A stretch of 64,000 bases of DNA from Micromonospora violae (lineage in GTDB: Bacteria > Actinomycetota > Actinomycetes > Mycobacteriales > Micromonosporaceae). The stretch spans positions 2,356,001 through 2,420,000 of the forward strand of contig NZ_SHKK01000001.1 in the NCBI RefSeq assembly GCF_004217135.1, read 5' to 3'. The position numbers and the translations under genes are program-made. Under the pieces are notes generated by a model. That model was given only the letters and a program-made list of their open reading frames with translations, ran no database searches and was not told where the DNA came from. Of the stretch, positions 42,845 to 51,600 are shown one piece after another (the stretch's first letter is position 1; every line of letters begins with the position of its first letter).

Positions 42845-44536
42845 TCAGGCCGGGCGGGCGATCTGTGGGCGGGGGGTGCGCGGCAGCGGCGGCGCCAGCA
42901 GCGGGGTGGCACCCTTGGCGGCCTGGGACGGTCGGGTGCGCCGGATCTCGTCCGGCCAGGCCAGGGGGATGCCGAGGGTCCCGGCGAGCAAGCCCTGGAA
43001 GTCGCTGGTCAGGGCGGCGGAGTCGGCCACGGCCGCGGGTTCGTGTCCGCCACTGAGGCAGTACGCGGCCAGCGCGCCGACCGCCTCACCGATGCTCCAC
43101 TCGACCGGGTGCAGCCGGTAGCAGCCGTTGGTGATGTGGGTGGTGCCGATGTTCTTGTTGGCCGGCAGCAGATTGCGTACCCGGATCGGGATCAGCGCGC
43201 CGAGCGGGATCTGGAACGGGTAGCACTCGAGGTTGACGTAGTTGATGCCGGCGGTGCTCGGGTGCAGGTCGATGTTGTAGTGCCCGACGCCGACCGCGTC
43301 GGTGAACACCTGCGACCCGGCGCCCTCCGGCCGGTCGGTGACCGCCACATGGTGCTCCAACACGGTGAACCGGGCCCGGATGCGCCGTGATTCGCGCACG
43401 TACACGCTCTTGGCGAGGCCGTCGTCGGTGTCGGTCAGGTCGGGGCGCAGCCGCAGGCCGGGGTAGCCGTGGCCACCGTCGGGACGCGGGGCTTCGGTCT
43501 GCATCCAGTGCAGGTACGACAGGGAGAGCTCCCGGCAGCGCAGCAGGGCGCGCTGGCGCGCCGCTTCGTCGATGCCGGGACCGACGAGTGGGGCCTCCCA
43601 GTAGTCGATGTTGGGCCAGTTGACCAGGGTGATGTCGGTGTCCACCAGGTCGGGTTGGAACTGGGTGCGCGCGCGGATGCGCCGAAAGTGCCAGAGGTCG
43701 GGCAGCCGCACCGCATCCATGTCGCCCTCGAAGATGCGGTTCACCTTGCCCGCCATGGTGTGGATGTCGATCTTTTCCCAGGAGAGTTGGGGGCCGGGCC
43801 AGAACGGGTCCACGTGGTTCTTCCAGTGGTCGTACGAAGCGGGCCGATCCACCACGTGCTCTTCACCGGGCCGGTACTCCAGGGGGAAGCACCAGGTGAC
43901 GGCCTGCTGGTCGGTCGGGTCGGCGACCGGGGCGGCGTACCGCTCGCCGGTGTCGTCCTGGGATTCGGCTCCGACGACGTGTTCGACGCCGGCCAACTCC
44001 AGCAGGTCACCGAGCTCCGTGGCGTCGGCGACCAGCGCGGCCGTGACGGTGAGCCGGTGCCCGGTGCGCCGGTTCTCCAGTGTCACGGCGGTGATCCGGT
44101 CCCCGTCGGTGGCCGCCGCCACCGGGACGTGGTGGTACAGCACGGTGATCCGGCCGGCGGAGACGTACCGCATCAGCATCTCGTCGATGACCGCGACGCC
44201 GACGCGGGGCTCATGGCAGAGCCTGCTGACATTGCCCAACCCGGGGTTGAGGGTGGGGTCGGCGGCTGCGGTGTCCCGCAGGGGATAGTTACGCCGGTAG
44301 TAGTCGCGGATTCGGTCGCGAAGCTCGCGGTAGCCGGGCGAGATGTGCCGGGTCTCGATCCAGGGGTGTTCGTCGGAGGGCACGGCCTGGGCGGTGAGCT
44401 GACCGCCCAGCCAGTTCGTCTCCTCGCTGAGGATGACCTGTCGGCCGAGGCGTGCGGCGGTCAGCGCGGCGGCGACACCGCCGAGCCCCCCACCGACAAC
44501 CAGCAGGTCGGTCGTCCGTTCCGCTGCCCCGGTCAT
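42845..44536 (-). CDS. FAD-dependent oxidoreductase (FAD_oxidored family), copy A
   Basis: A 563-aa flavoprotein and first gene of the seven-gene leftward operon. The Rossmann motif is VVGGGLGGVAAALTAARLG (about 13-31), then SEETNWLGGQLTAQ. Other family features are a FAD-contact DATELGDLLELAG, KSVYVRESRRIRAR and RVRNLLPANKNIGTTHITNG near the C-terminus. It is a different branch from the paralogues at 41254 and 44797. ATG 44536 has GGGGAG upstream; the frame continues farther only as a shadow. The promoter lies in the 260-bp divergent control region. Confidence 0.88.
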   Translation of the reverse strand: MTGAAERTTDLLVVGGGLGGVAAALTAARLGRQVILSEETNWLGGQLTAQAVPSDEHPWIETRHISPGYRELRDRIRDYYRRNYPLRDTAAADPTLNPGLGNVSRLCHEPRVGVAVIDEMLMRYVSAGRITVLYHHVPVAAATDGDRITAVTLENRRTGHRLTVTAALVADATELGDLLELAGVEHVVGAESQDDTGERYAAPVADPTDQQAVTWCFPLEYRPGEEHVVDRPASYDHWKNHVDPFWPGPQLSWEKIDIHTMAGKVNRIFEGDMDAVRLPDLWHFRRIRARTQFQPDLVDTDITLVNWPNIDYWEAPLVGPGIDEAARQRALLRCRELSLSYLHWMQTEAPRPDGGHGYPGLRLRPDLTDTDDGLAKSVYVRESRRIRARFTVLEHHVAVTDRPEGAGSQVFTDAVGVGHYNIDLHPSTAGINYVNLECYPFQIPLGALIPIRVRNLLPANKNIGTTHITNGCYRLHPVEWSIGEAVGALAAYCLSGGHEPAAVADSAALTSDFQGLLAGTLGIPLAWPDEIRRTRPSQAAKGATPLLAPPLPRTPRPQIARPA

Positions 44537-44636
44537 CGTCGCGCTCCCCGCTCGACCCCGGCCGCCGAACGGCCCGTCCGGCCGTCGACCCAGGACGAAT
44601 TCCTCTGCACGCTCATCGCCACCCATCACTCCATGG

Positions 44637-44767
44637 ATTGCTAATGTATTTGCGGATATTGCTCGTCTCCGGATTGCGGCTACGTTACATCCGTTCGCCA
44701 GAGGGATGTCAAGACGTCTGTTACGGCAATCTTTGGCGCAGTGTCCAGGGTGGATTGAATTAGCAAT
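44637..44767. promoter_or_regulatory. Divergent control region with inverted ATTGCTAAT sites (candidate LacI operators)
   Basis: ATTGCTAAT (44637-44645) and its exact reverse complement ATTAGCAAT (44759-44767) lie about 100 bp and 30 bp from the leftward and rightward start codons. Both are preceded by GGATTG on the + strand. The whole 44630-44790 stretch is distinctly AT-rich compared with its surroundings. Two sites for one regulator, possibly looped by the LacI protein at 46384, is the simplest reading. Confidence 0.55.
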
Positions 44768-44796
44768 TATCAGCACCTGTACAGCGCCAGACGCCG

Positions 44797-46380
44797 ATGC
44801 TAGAACCAGAAGTCATGACCTCAACACCCGCGCTCCCCGGCCTGCACCACTGCCCGCCCACCCCGCCCGTAGCGGTCACGCCGCAGGTCCACGAGGCCGA
44901 CGTCGTCGTCTACGGCGCGACGTCCGGTGGTGTGACAGCAGCGGTGCGGGCCGCCCGCGCCGGGGTGACCGTGGTGCTGCTCGTCCACGGCGACCACATC
45001 GGCGGCATGAGCGCGTCCGGGCTCGGCACCACCGACGTGGGCCGGGCGGAGACCGTGGGTGGTCTGGCCCGACGCTTCTATGACCGGGTCGCCGCCGCCT
45101 ACCACGCGCCGCCCCCACACTGGGACGTCGAGGCACGGGTGGCCGAGGAGATCTTCGACAGCTGGTTGGCCGCCGCCGGGGTCCGCGTACACCGACGGCA
45201 ACGGCTGACCTCCGTCCGATGCGAAACCGGCCGGATCGTCGAGCTGGGCACCGACGACGGAACCCGCTACCGGGCGGCCGTCTACGTCGACGCGTCGTAC
45301 GAGGGTGACCTGATGGCCGGCGCGGGTGTCAGCTACACCGTCGGGCGTGAGGCCGCCAGCACCTACGGCGAGCCGTTGGCGGGAGTGCAGCACAGCGTGA
45401 ACCATCAGTTCGATCGGCCGGTCGACCCGTACGTCGTTCCCGGCCAACCGGCCAGTGGCCTGCTGCCCGGCATCGCACCCGACCCGTACGGCGCCGTCGG
45501 TGACGGTGACCGGCGGGTGCAGGCGTACAACTTCCGGCTGCACGTGACGACGTCACCCCGCCGGATACCGTTCCCCCGCCCCGACGGCTACGACCCCGGC
45601 CGCTACGAGTTGCTGCGCCGCTACATCGACGCCGGGGTCTTCGAGCTGTACGGGCGTACCACCCGGGTGCGCGGCGACGTGTTCGACATGAACAACCACG
45701 GCGCCTTCTCCTCGGACCACATCGGCGCCAACTACGAGTGGCCGGAGGCGGACCACGCGCGCCGCGAGGAGATCTTCCAGGACCACGTGCGCTACCAGGC
45801 CGGGCTGCTGCACTTCCTGGCCAACGACCCCCGGCTGCCAGCCGCCGTTCGGGACGCCACCCGCGAGTACGGTCTCGCCCCGGCCGAGTTCAGCGACACC
45901 GCGCACTGGCCGCACCAGCTCTACATCCGCGAGGCTCGCCGGATGGTCTCCGACTACGTCATCACCCAGCACGACGGCAGCGGGCGGACGAGAGCGGACG
46001 ACCCGATCGCCCTGGCGTCGTACGTGATGGACTCGCACAACGCCAAGCGGGTGCTGCTCGACGGGGTCGTCCGCAACGAGGGAAACGTGCAGCATCCGCT
46101 CACCGTGCCGTTGGGCATCCCGTACCGGTCGGTGGTCCCCCGGGCAGCCGAATGCGCGAACCTCCTGGTCGCCTCGGCCATCTCGGCCTCGCACGTCGCG
46201 TTCGCCTCGGTCCGCATGGAACCGGTCCTGATGATGGTGGGCGAGGCGGTCGGCGCGGCCGCCGCCCAGGCCGCGGCGGACAAGGTCGGGGTGCAGGACG
46301 TCGAGTACGAGTCGCTCCGCAAGGATCTGCTCCGCGCAGGTGCGATCCTGACCTGGCCACCATCCGTCCAAGGAGGATGA
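44797..46380 (+). CDS. FAD-dependent oxidoreductase (FAD_oxidored family), copy C
   Basis: A 527-aa flavoprotein (ATG 44797; ATG 44815 is equally possible as neither has a good ribosome binding site). The FAD site is ADVVVYGATSGGVTAAVRA. It shares DASYEGDLMA-AGV-YTVGRE, DGDRRVQAYNFRL, YDPGRY-LLRRYI and HQLYIREARRMVSDYVITQHD with the protein at 41254-42825, but lies on the opposite arm of the locus. The LacI gene starts three bases after its stop. Presumably oxidises a sugar-derived substrate related to that of its paralogue. Confidence 0.88.
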   Translation: MLEPEVMTSTPALPGLHHCPPTPPVAVTPQVHEADVVVYGATSGGVTAAVRAARAGVTVVLLVHGDHIGGMSASGLGTTDVGRAETVGGLARRFYDRVAAAYHAPPPHWDVEARVAEEIFDSWLAAAGVRVHRRQRLTSVRCETGRIVELGTDDGTRYRAAVYVDASYEGDLMAGAGVSYTVGREAASTYGEPLAGVQHSVNHQFDRPVDPYVVPGQPASGLLPGIAPDPYGAVGDGDRRVQAYNFRLHVTTSPRRIPFPRPDGYDPGRYELLRRYIDAGVFELYGRTTRVRGDVFDMNNHGAFSSDHIGANYEWPEADHARREEIFQDHVRYQAGLLHFLANDPRLPAAVRDATREYGLAPAEFSDTAHWPHQLYIREARRMVSDYVITQHDGSGRTRADDPIALASYVMDSHNAKRVLLDGVVRNEGNVQHPLTVPLGIPYRSVVPRAAECANLLVASAISASHVAFASVRMEPVLMMVGEAVGAAAAQAAADKVGVQDVEYESLRKDLLRAGAILTWPPSVQGG

Positions 46381-46383
46381 CGC

Positions 46384-47445
46384 GTGACGAAGCAACGCAG
46401 CCGCGGCTCACGCCAGGCGGACATCGCCCGTGAGGCCGGGGTGTCCCAGTCCACGGTCTCGATGGTCCTCAGCGGCGCCGGCGACCTCGGCAGGATCTCC
46501 GCCGACACCCAGCGCCGGGTGCTCAGCGCCGCCCGCCGCCTGCGTTACACCCCCAGCGGCACGCAGCGGCCCGCCCCGGGTGGCAGACAGGCCCCCCTGC
46601 TGCTCGGGGTGCACACCTTCGAGCCGATCTTCCCGACCAGCGCCCGGGACTACTACTTCGAGTTCCTCCAGGGCATCGAGGAGCAGGCGGCCGTCGACGG
46701 ATGCAACCTGGTGCTGTTCACCGCCGCCCAGGACGAGGCCGGTGTGCGCCGGATCTACCGGGGCGGGTTCAACGGGCTGCGCCAGGCCGCCGGCAGCCTG
46801 CTCCTCGGTCACCACGCGCACCGCGACGACCTGGCCCGGCTCGCCACCGACGACCATCCGTTCGTCTACATCGGTCACCGCGAGGTGCCCGGCGCGGAGA
46901 TCTGTTACGTGGGCGGCGACTACCGTGCCGCGACCGGCCGAATGGTGGACGACCTCGTCGCCATGGGGCACCGTCGTTTCGGGTACCTGGGCGAGATCGT
47001 CCGGTACGAACCGCAGGTGGACCGGTGGGAGGGTTTCGCCGCCGCACTGGAACGGTTCGGCCTGCCGGTGCCCGCGCCCGCCTTCGCCCGGCCGGAGGAG
47101 TTGACCGCCCAGTGGCTCGACGAGGCACTCTCCGCCGGCACCACCGCCGTGCTGGTCGAGTCGGTCAGCCTGCTGCGGGTCCTCGCCGCGATGATCGCCC
47201 TTCGGGGTCTGACCGTCCCGCACGATCTCTCCGTCGTCCTGCTGGTCGACGATCCCGGGGGTGACGTCGGCGGTCGGTCCTGGGCGTCGCTGCACACCCC
47301 CCGCAACGCCATGGGCCGGCGGGCGGTCCGACTGCTGACCGCCCAACTGACCGATCCCGCCGGCGAGCACGAACGGCAGATCCTGCTCCCGTGTACGCAC
47401 ACCCTCGACGAAACCACAGCCCCACCGCGACAGGGCCGAGCCTGA
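46384..47445 (+). CDS. LacI-family transcriptional regulator
   Basis: A 353-aa sugar-responsive repressor. The HTH is at about 11-31 (ADIAREAGVSQSTVSMVLSG), the hinge helix follows (RISADTQRRVLSAARRLRY), and a periplasmic-binding-protein-like effector domain runs to about 340. GTG 46384 has AAGGAGGA upstream. It is cotranscribed with the copy-C FAD oxidoreductase and is the only regulator in the locus, so it most likely controls both arms through the inverted sites at 44637-44767. The inducer should be the imported sugar or a product of it. Confidence 0.93.
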   Translation: MTKQRSRGSRQADIAREAGVSQSTVSMVLSGAGDLGRISADTQRRVLSAARRLRYTPSGTQRPAPGGRQAPLLLGVHTFEPIFPTSARDYYFEFLQGIEEQAAVDGCNLVLFTAAQDEAGVRRIYRGGFNGLRQAAGSLLLGHHAHRDDLARLATDDHPFVYIGHREVPGAEICYVGGDYRAATGRMVDDLVAMGHRRFGYLGEIVRYEPQVDRWEGFAAALERFGLPVPAPAFARPEELTAQWLDEALSAGTTAVLVESVSLLRVLAAMIALRGLTVPHDLSVVLLVDDPGGDVGGRSWASLHTPRNAMGRRAVRLLTAQLTDPAGEHERQILLPCTHTLDETTAPPRQGRA

Positions 47446-47599
47446 GTGGCGAGCACCGGGTGCGGACGTCGGTGGAGGTGGACCGGTGCTGCGCTGCGTC
47501 GACGACCTGGTCGCTCAGGGAAGTTGGTCTTGACGACCCGGTGGGAGCGCTCCAAGATCGACACAGCGGACCGCGTCGGCGGCGGGACGCCTGGCGGGG

Positions 47600-48580
47600 G
47601 TGCGGGGTGGGCGGTTGCTGGGCGCATTCGGTCTGACCGAGCTTGAGGAGACGATCTACCTGGAGCTGGTGCGCGGCCGGCCGGGCAGCGCGGGTGAGCT
47701 GTCCGAGCGGGTCGCCGCGAGTGTGGACGAGGTGCAGCGCGCACTCGACGCCCTCTCCCGGGCCGGGCTGATTCGCCTGATCGCCGGCCGCGCCGGTGCC
47801 GCCCCGCCCGACCTGGCCATCGAATCGCTGCTGAACCAGCGGATGCGCGAGCTTCAGGAGGCGCGGGTCGGCCTGTGGGACTGGCTGCGGCAGCAACGCC
47901 CAGCGGACCCGATGGACCAGGACGTCCAGTTGGTCGTCGGCGTGCCCGCGATCATGCAGGCGTTCGACCAGTTCCTGCGCGGGGCGCAGGAGGAGGTGCT
48001 CGGCTTCGACCGCCCGCCGTACGCGGCCGTGTTACAGGACAACCCGACCGAGATCGACATGCTCGGACGGGGTGTCGCCTTCCGCGTCGTGTACGACCGG
48101 CGAGGGCTGGAACGGCCGGGGGCTGCCGCCCACATCGGGCGGTTCGTCGCCGCCGGTGAACAGGCACGGGTCGCCGCGAACGTGCCCGGTAAGCTCGCCG
48201 TCGCCGATCGCCGGGTCGCCCTGATCTCCTTTGCCGCCCGCACCGAGAGCATCGAGCCCTGGGCGCTCGTGGTCCGTGGCACCACCTGGGTGGAGGTGCT
48301 CGTGGCGCTCTTCACCGAGGTGTGGGACCGGGCCACCCCGCTGCGGCTCGCCCCGGCCGGCGAGGTGGCCGACGGCGTCGAGCGGCAGAGCCTGCCCACC
48401 CCTGTCGACCGGCAGATCCTGTCGCTGCTGATGACCGGATTGCCGGACAAGGCGGTCGCCTCCCAGTTGGGCATCTCGCTGCGGACGGTGCAGCGACGGT
48501 TGCGGCAGTTGATGGACGCGACCGGCAGCGCCACCCGGATGCAGCTCGGCTGGTTCATCGGCCGCAACAACTGGCTCTGA
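47600..48580 (+). CDS. TrmB-like / LuxR-type hybrid transcriptional regulator
   Basis: A 326-aa regulator from GTG 47600. Residues about 10-70 are a winged helix of the TrmB kind (GLTELEETIYLELVRGRPGS onward). Residues about 75-250 are a TrmB/PLD-like middle region with GVPAIMQAFDQFLRGAQEEVLGFDRPP. Residues about 262-326 are a LuxR-type HTH (DRQILSLLMTGLPDKAVASQ, LGISLRTVQRRLRQLM). Such double-HTH proteins are common in actinobacteria beside secreted enzymes. It converges on the large subtilase gene. TTGACG at 47530-47535 could be its -35 box. Confidence 0.85.
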   Translation: MRGGRLLGAFGLTELEETIYLELVRGRPGSAGELSERVAASVDEVQRALDALSRAGLIRLIAGRAGAAPPDLAIESLLNQRMRELQEARVGLWDWLRQQRPADPMDQDVQLVVGVPAIMQAFDQFLRGAQEEVLGFDRPPYAAVLQDNPTEIDMLGRGVAFRVVYDRRGLERPGAAAHIGRFVAAGEQARVAANVPGKLAVADRRVALISFAARTESIEPWALVVRGTTWVEVLVALFTEVWDRATPLRLAPAGEVADGVERQSLPTPVDRQILSLLMTGLPDKAVASQLGISLRTVQRRLRQLMDATGSATRMQLGWFIGRNNWL

Positions 48581-48588
48581 ACCCCGAC

Positions 48589-48623
48589 GGGGCCCGCCGA
48601 CACTGGCGGTGTCGGCGGGCCCC
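48589..48623. terminator. Bidirectional terminator between regulator and subtilase
   Basis: Perfect 15-bp stem (GGGGCCCGCCGACAC, 48589-48603, with 48609-48623) and a TGGCG loop; it ends five bases before the subtilase stop codon. Confidence 0.85.
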
Positions 48624-48628
48624 GGTGT

Positions 48629-51600
48629 TCACTTCGTGACCGTCACCGACACGGTGACCGGGGTGGACGCGCCCTTCGCACCGTTGTTGGTGACCAGCAG
48701 CGTGGCGACGTACGTGCCGGGCGCCAGGCCGGTGGTGTCCACGGTGATGGTCAGGGCTTCCTTCGCCCCCGGCTGCACCTCACCGGAGGTTCCGGCGGAC
48801 AGCCACGGCACCTCGCTGTACGCCGGAAGCGACCCGTCGACGTGGTAGACCTTGGCGCCGTACGGTCGGCGGGTCGCGTTGGCGAGCACCCACAGGTTGC
48901 CCTGCTCGTCCAGGTCGAGCCCGGCGCCGCTGAGCGGGTTCGGGTCGGGGTCGGGGATCGAGGCGAGCGGCTGGCAGGTGGCCGGGTCGAACGCCCAGAT
49001 CGACTCCTTGGCGTCCTGGTTGATGCCCCACAACACGTTGTGTTCCTCGTTGAGGGCCAGGCCGGTGATCCACGGGATGGGCGGGGTGCACTCCCCCAGC
49101 ACCGATCCGGGCTGCGGGTGCGACAGCCCGGCGAGGTGCCGGATCTTGTTGTCGCCGCTGAGGTAGAAGGTGTCGTCCGAGGCGCGGTAGGCCAGCCCGT
49201 AGTAGAGCTTGCCGGCCCACGGCCCGGTGATGTTCTCCTGCACCTCCAGGGTGTCCGGGTCGAAGCAGACGATCGGCATGTCCCCGCTGAGCGCCATCTT
49301 CGGCGCGCACATCAGGTCCCGGCTCGGCACGTACGCCATGTCCGAGGGCCAACCGCCGATCGACAGCACACCCTTGGCCAGTGACCGGCCGTCGGTGCTG
49401 AAGCGCTGCATCTGCCCGAACAGGTACGAGTCGGAGACGATCAACTCGCCGTTGCGGTAGCCGACGCCGTAGGCGTTGTAGAGCTCGTTGAGCGGGAACG
49501 AGCTGAGCTGCCGGCCGGGGATGCCGGTCGGCGGGGTCGGCGAATTGATCTCCCGGGCCAGCCAGCTGGCGGGCACGTCACCCCGGTTGGTGAGGTTCAG
49601 CGTCGCGGTCCGGGTCGCCCCGGCCCGCGCGGTCACCGAGACCGCGTTCTTGTTGGCCAGCAGCAGCGGCGTACGCAGCGCCAGATCGTGCGTGACGACC
49701 GCTGACTCGACCAGGTCGACGGTGCTCGCCGGCAGGTCGTACCCCGGTTGCAGAGCGGTCACCGTGGCCGGCCCGGCCGGAGCCTCCAGCTGGTAGAAGC
49801 CGTCGGCGTCGGTGGTCGCGGTGATCGGTTGCCGGGCGTCCGGTGACTCGACGCGCACGGTCGCGCCGGCCAGCGGCTGACGGTCGTTCGCGTCGCGCAC
49901 CGTGCCCCGCAGCAGGCCACGACCGGCCACCCGGAAGGTGATCGCGTCGCCGGCGTCGAGCACCCGCTCGTCACGCGAGTACGTCAGCGCGTCGCGGCCG
50001 GTGGCGTCCTCGATGCCGACCGTCGCCGAACCGCCGGCCCCCTCCGCCGTGGCGGCGAGCTTGCGGTACTGGATGGTGACGGTGCCGTTCTCTCCGAGAC
50101 GCACCTGCACGTCGACCCGGTTCTTCGGCGCGCTCTTGAGCGCGGCTCGGTTCCAGGTGACCACGAACTGTCGGGCCGTGCCGGAGCCGGACACCTTGGT
50201 ACGCACCGTCGAGGCGTGGTCCAGGACCAGGTCGTCCCAGAACGCGTAGACGGCCGGTGCGGAGACCGCCGGGGCGGGCAGCGGCCCGTTCTCGCCGACC
50301 GAGGTGGTCGCGTCAGCGCCGACGGTCAGGTAACCATCGGTGTGCACGGTGAGCTGACGGTAGGTGACGCCGTAGAACGTCACCGGGAACGGCAGGTCGA
50401 CCCCGCGGCTCGCCGTGTCGCCGGTGAGCGGCAGGACGCTGCCGCCGGTGATCCACTCCACGGTGGTCGTCCCGGCCTGGTAGCCGTGCCGGTCGGTCTT
50501 CGCGGCGAGCGCCACGTCCACCGTCTCCGGCCCGTCGACGGTCAGCGCGACCGTCTTCGGTGCCAGCCAGCGGCCGTACTCGACCAGCAGGTCGTAGTCG
50601 GCCTCGGGCAGCATCCCGGTGTAGTGGCCGTCGGCGTCGGTGACGAAAGCCGGGAACGTCTCCCCGGCCAGCGCCAACCGGGCGCCCACGACCGGCTTGC
50701 CCGCCGGGTCGGTGACCCGACCCTCGATCGCCTGCCACGGTGCGGCCTCGGACAGGTCCAGCGTCAGGTTGGTCGTGCCGCTGGTCGACACGGTGATGGT
50801 CTGGCGTACGGTCCGCCGCGCGAAGAACGACGCGGTCAGCGTGTACTCCCCGGCCGGGACCCGACCCAGCTGGACCGTGCCGCGCGCGTCGGTGCGGCCG
50901 GTGCGGGTGACCAGGGCCGACGTCAGGGTGACCTTCGCACCGGACAGCGCCGTGCCGTTCAGGTTCGCGTGCACCACGACGCCGCCGAGTTGCGCCGTCG
51001 AGGCCTGGGTGACCAGGTCGTACGCGTCGAGCCGACCCTCGCCGTAGACGTTGTTGTCGGCCGGGGTGCCGCCACACTGCAGGTCGTTGACGTCGTGCGC
51101 GGTGCGGTCCAGCAGCTCGCGGGTGGCGGCCAGGTCACGGCGCAGGTTCGGCACTGCCGACCAGGCCAGGGCGACCGCGCCGGCGACGTGCGGAGCGGCC
51201 ATGGAGGTGCCGTCGCTCATGGCCCAGGAACTGCCCGGCACGGAGGAGAGGATCCCCACCCCGGGGGCGGTGATGTCCGGCCGTACCGCGTCCTCCCGGC
51301 CCGGCCCACGGCTGGAGAAGTCGGCGATCGCACCGGCGGAGTCGGTCGCGCCGACCGCGTACGCGAGGGGGTTGGTGGCCGGGTGGCCCGCCGAGCCGCA
51401 CGGCTCGGGCAGCTCCTTGGCCTCGTTGCCGACCGCGAAGATCGGGAAGATGCCGGCGGCGACCCAGGAGTCGATGATGGTGTCGTAGAAGGTGGGGTCA
51501 CCGTCGTGGCCGCCCCAGGAGTTGTTGATGATGTCCGGCGCGAGGTCCGGGCGCGGGTTCTCGCCGTTGCGGTCGGTGGGCGCGAGCATCCACTGACCGG

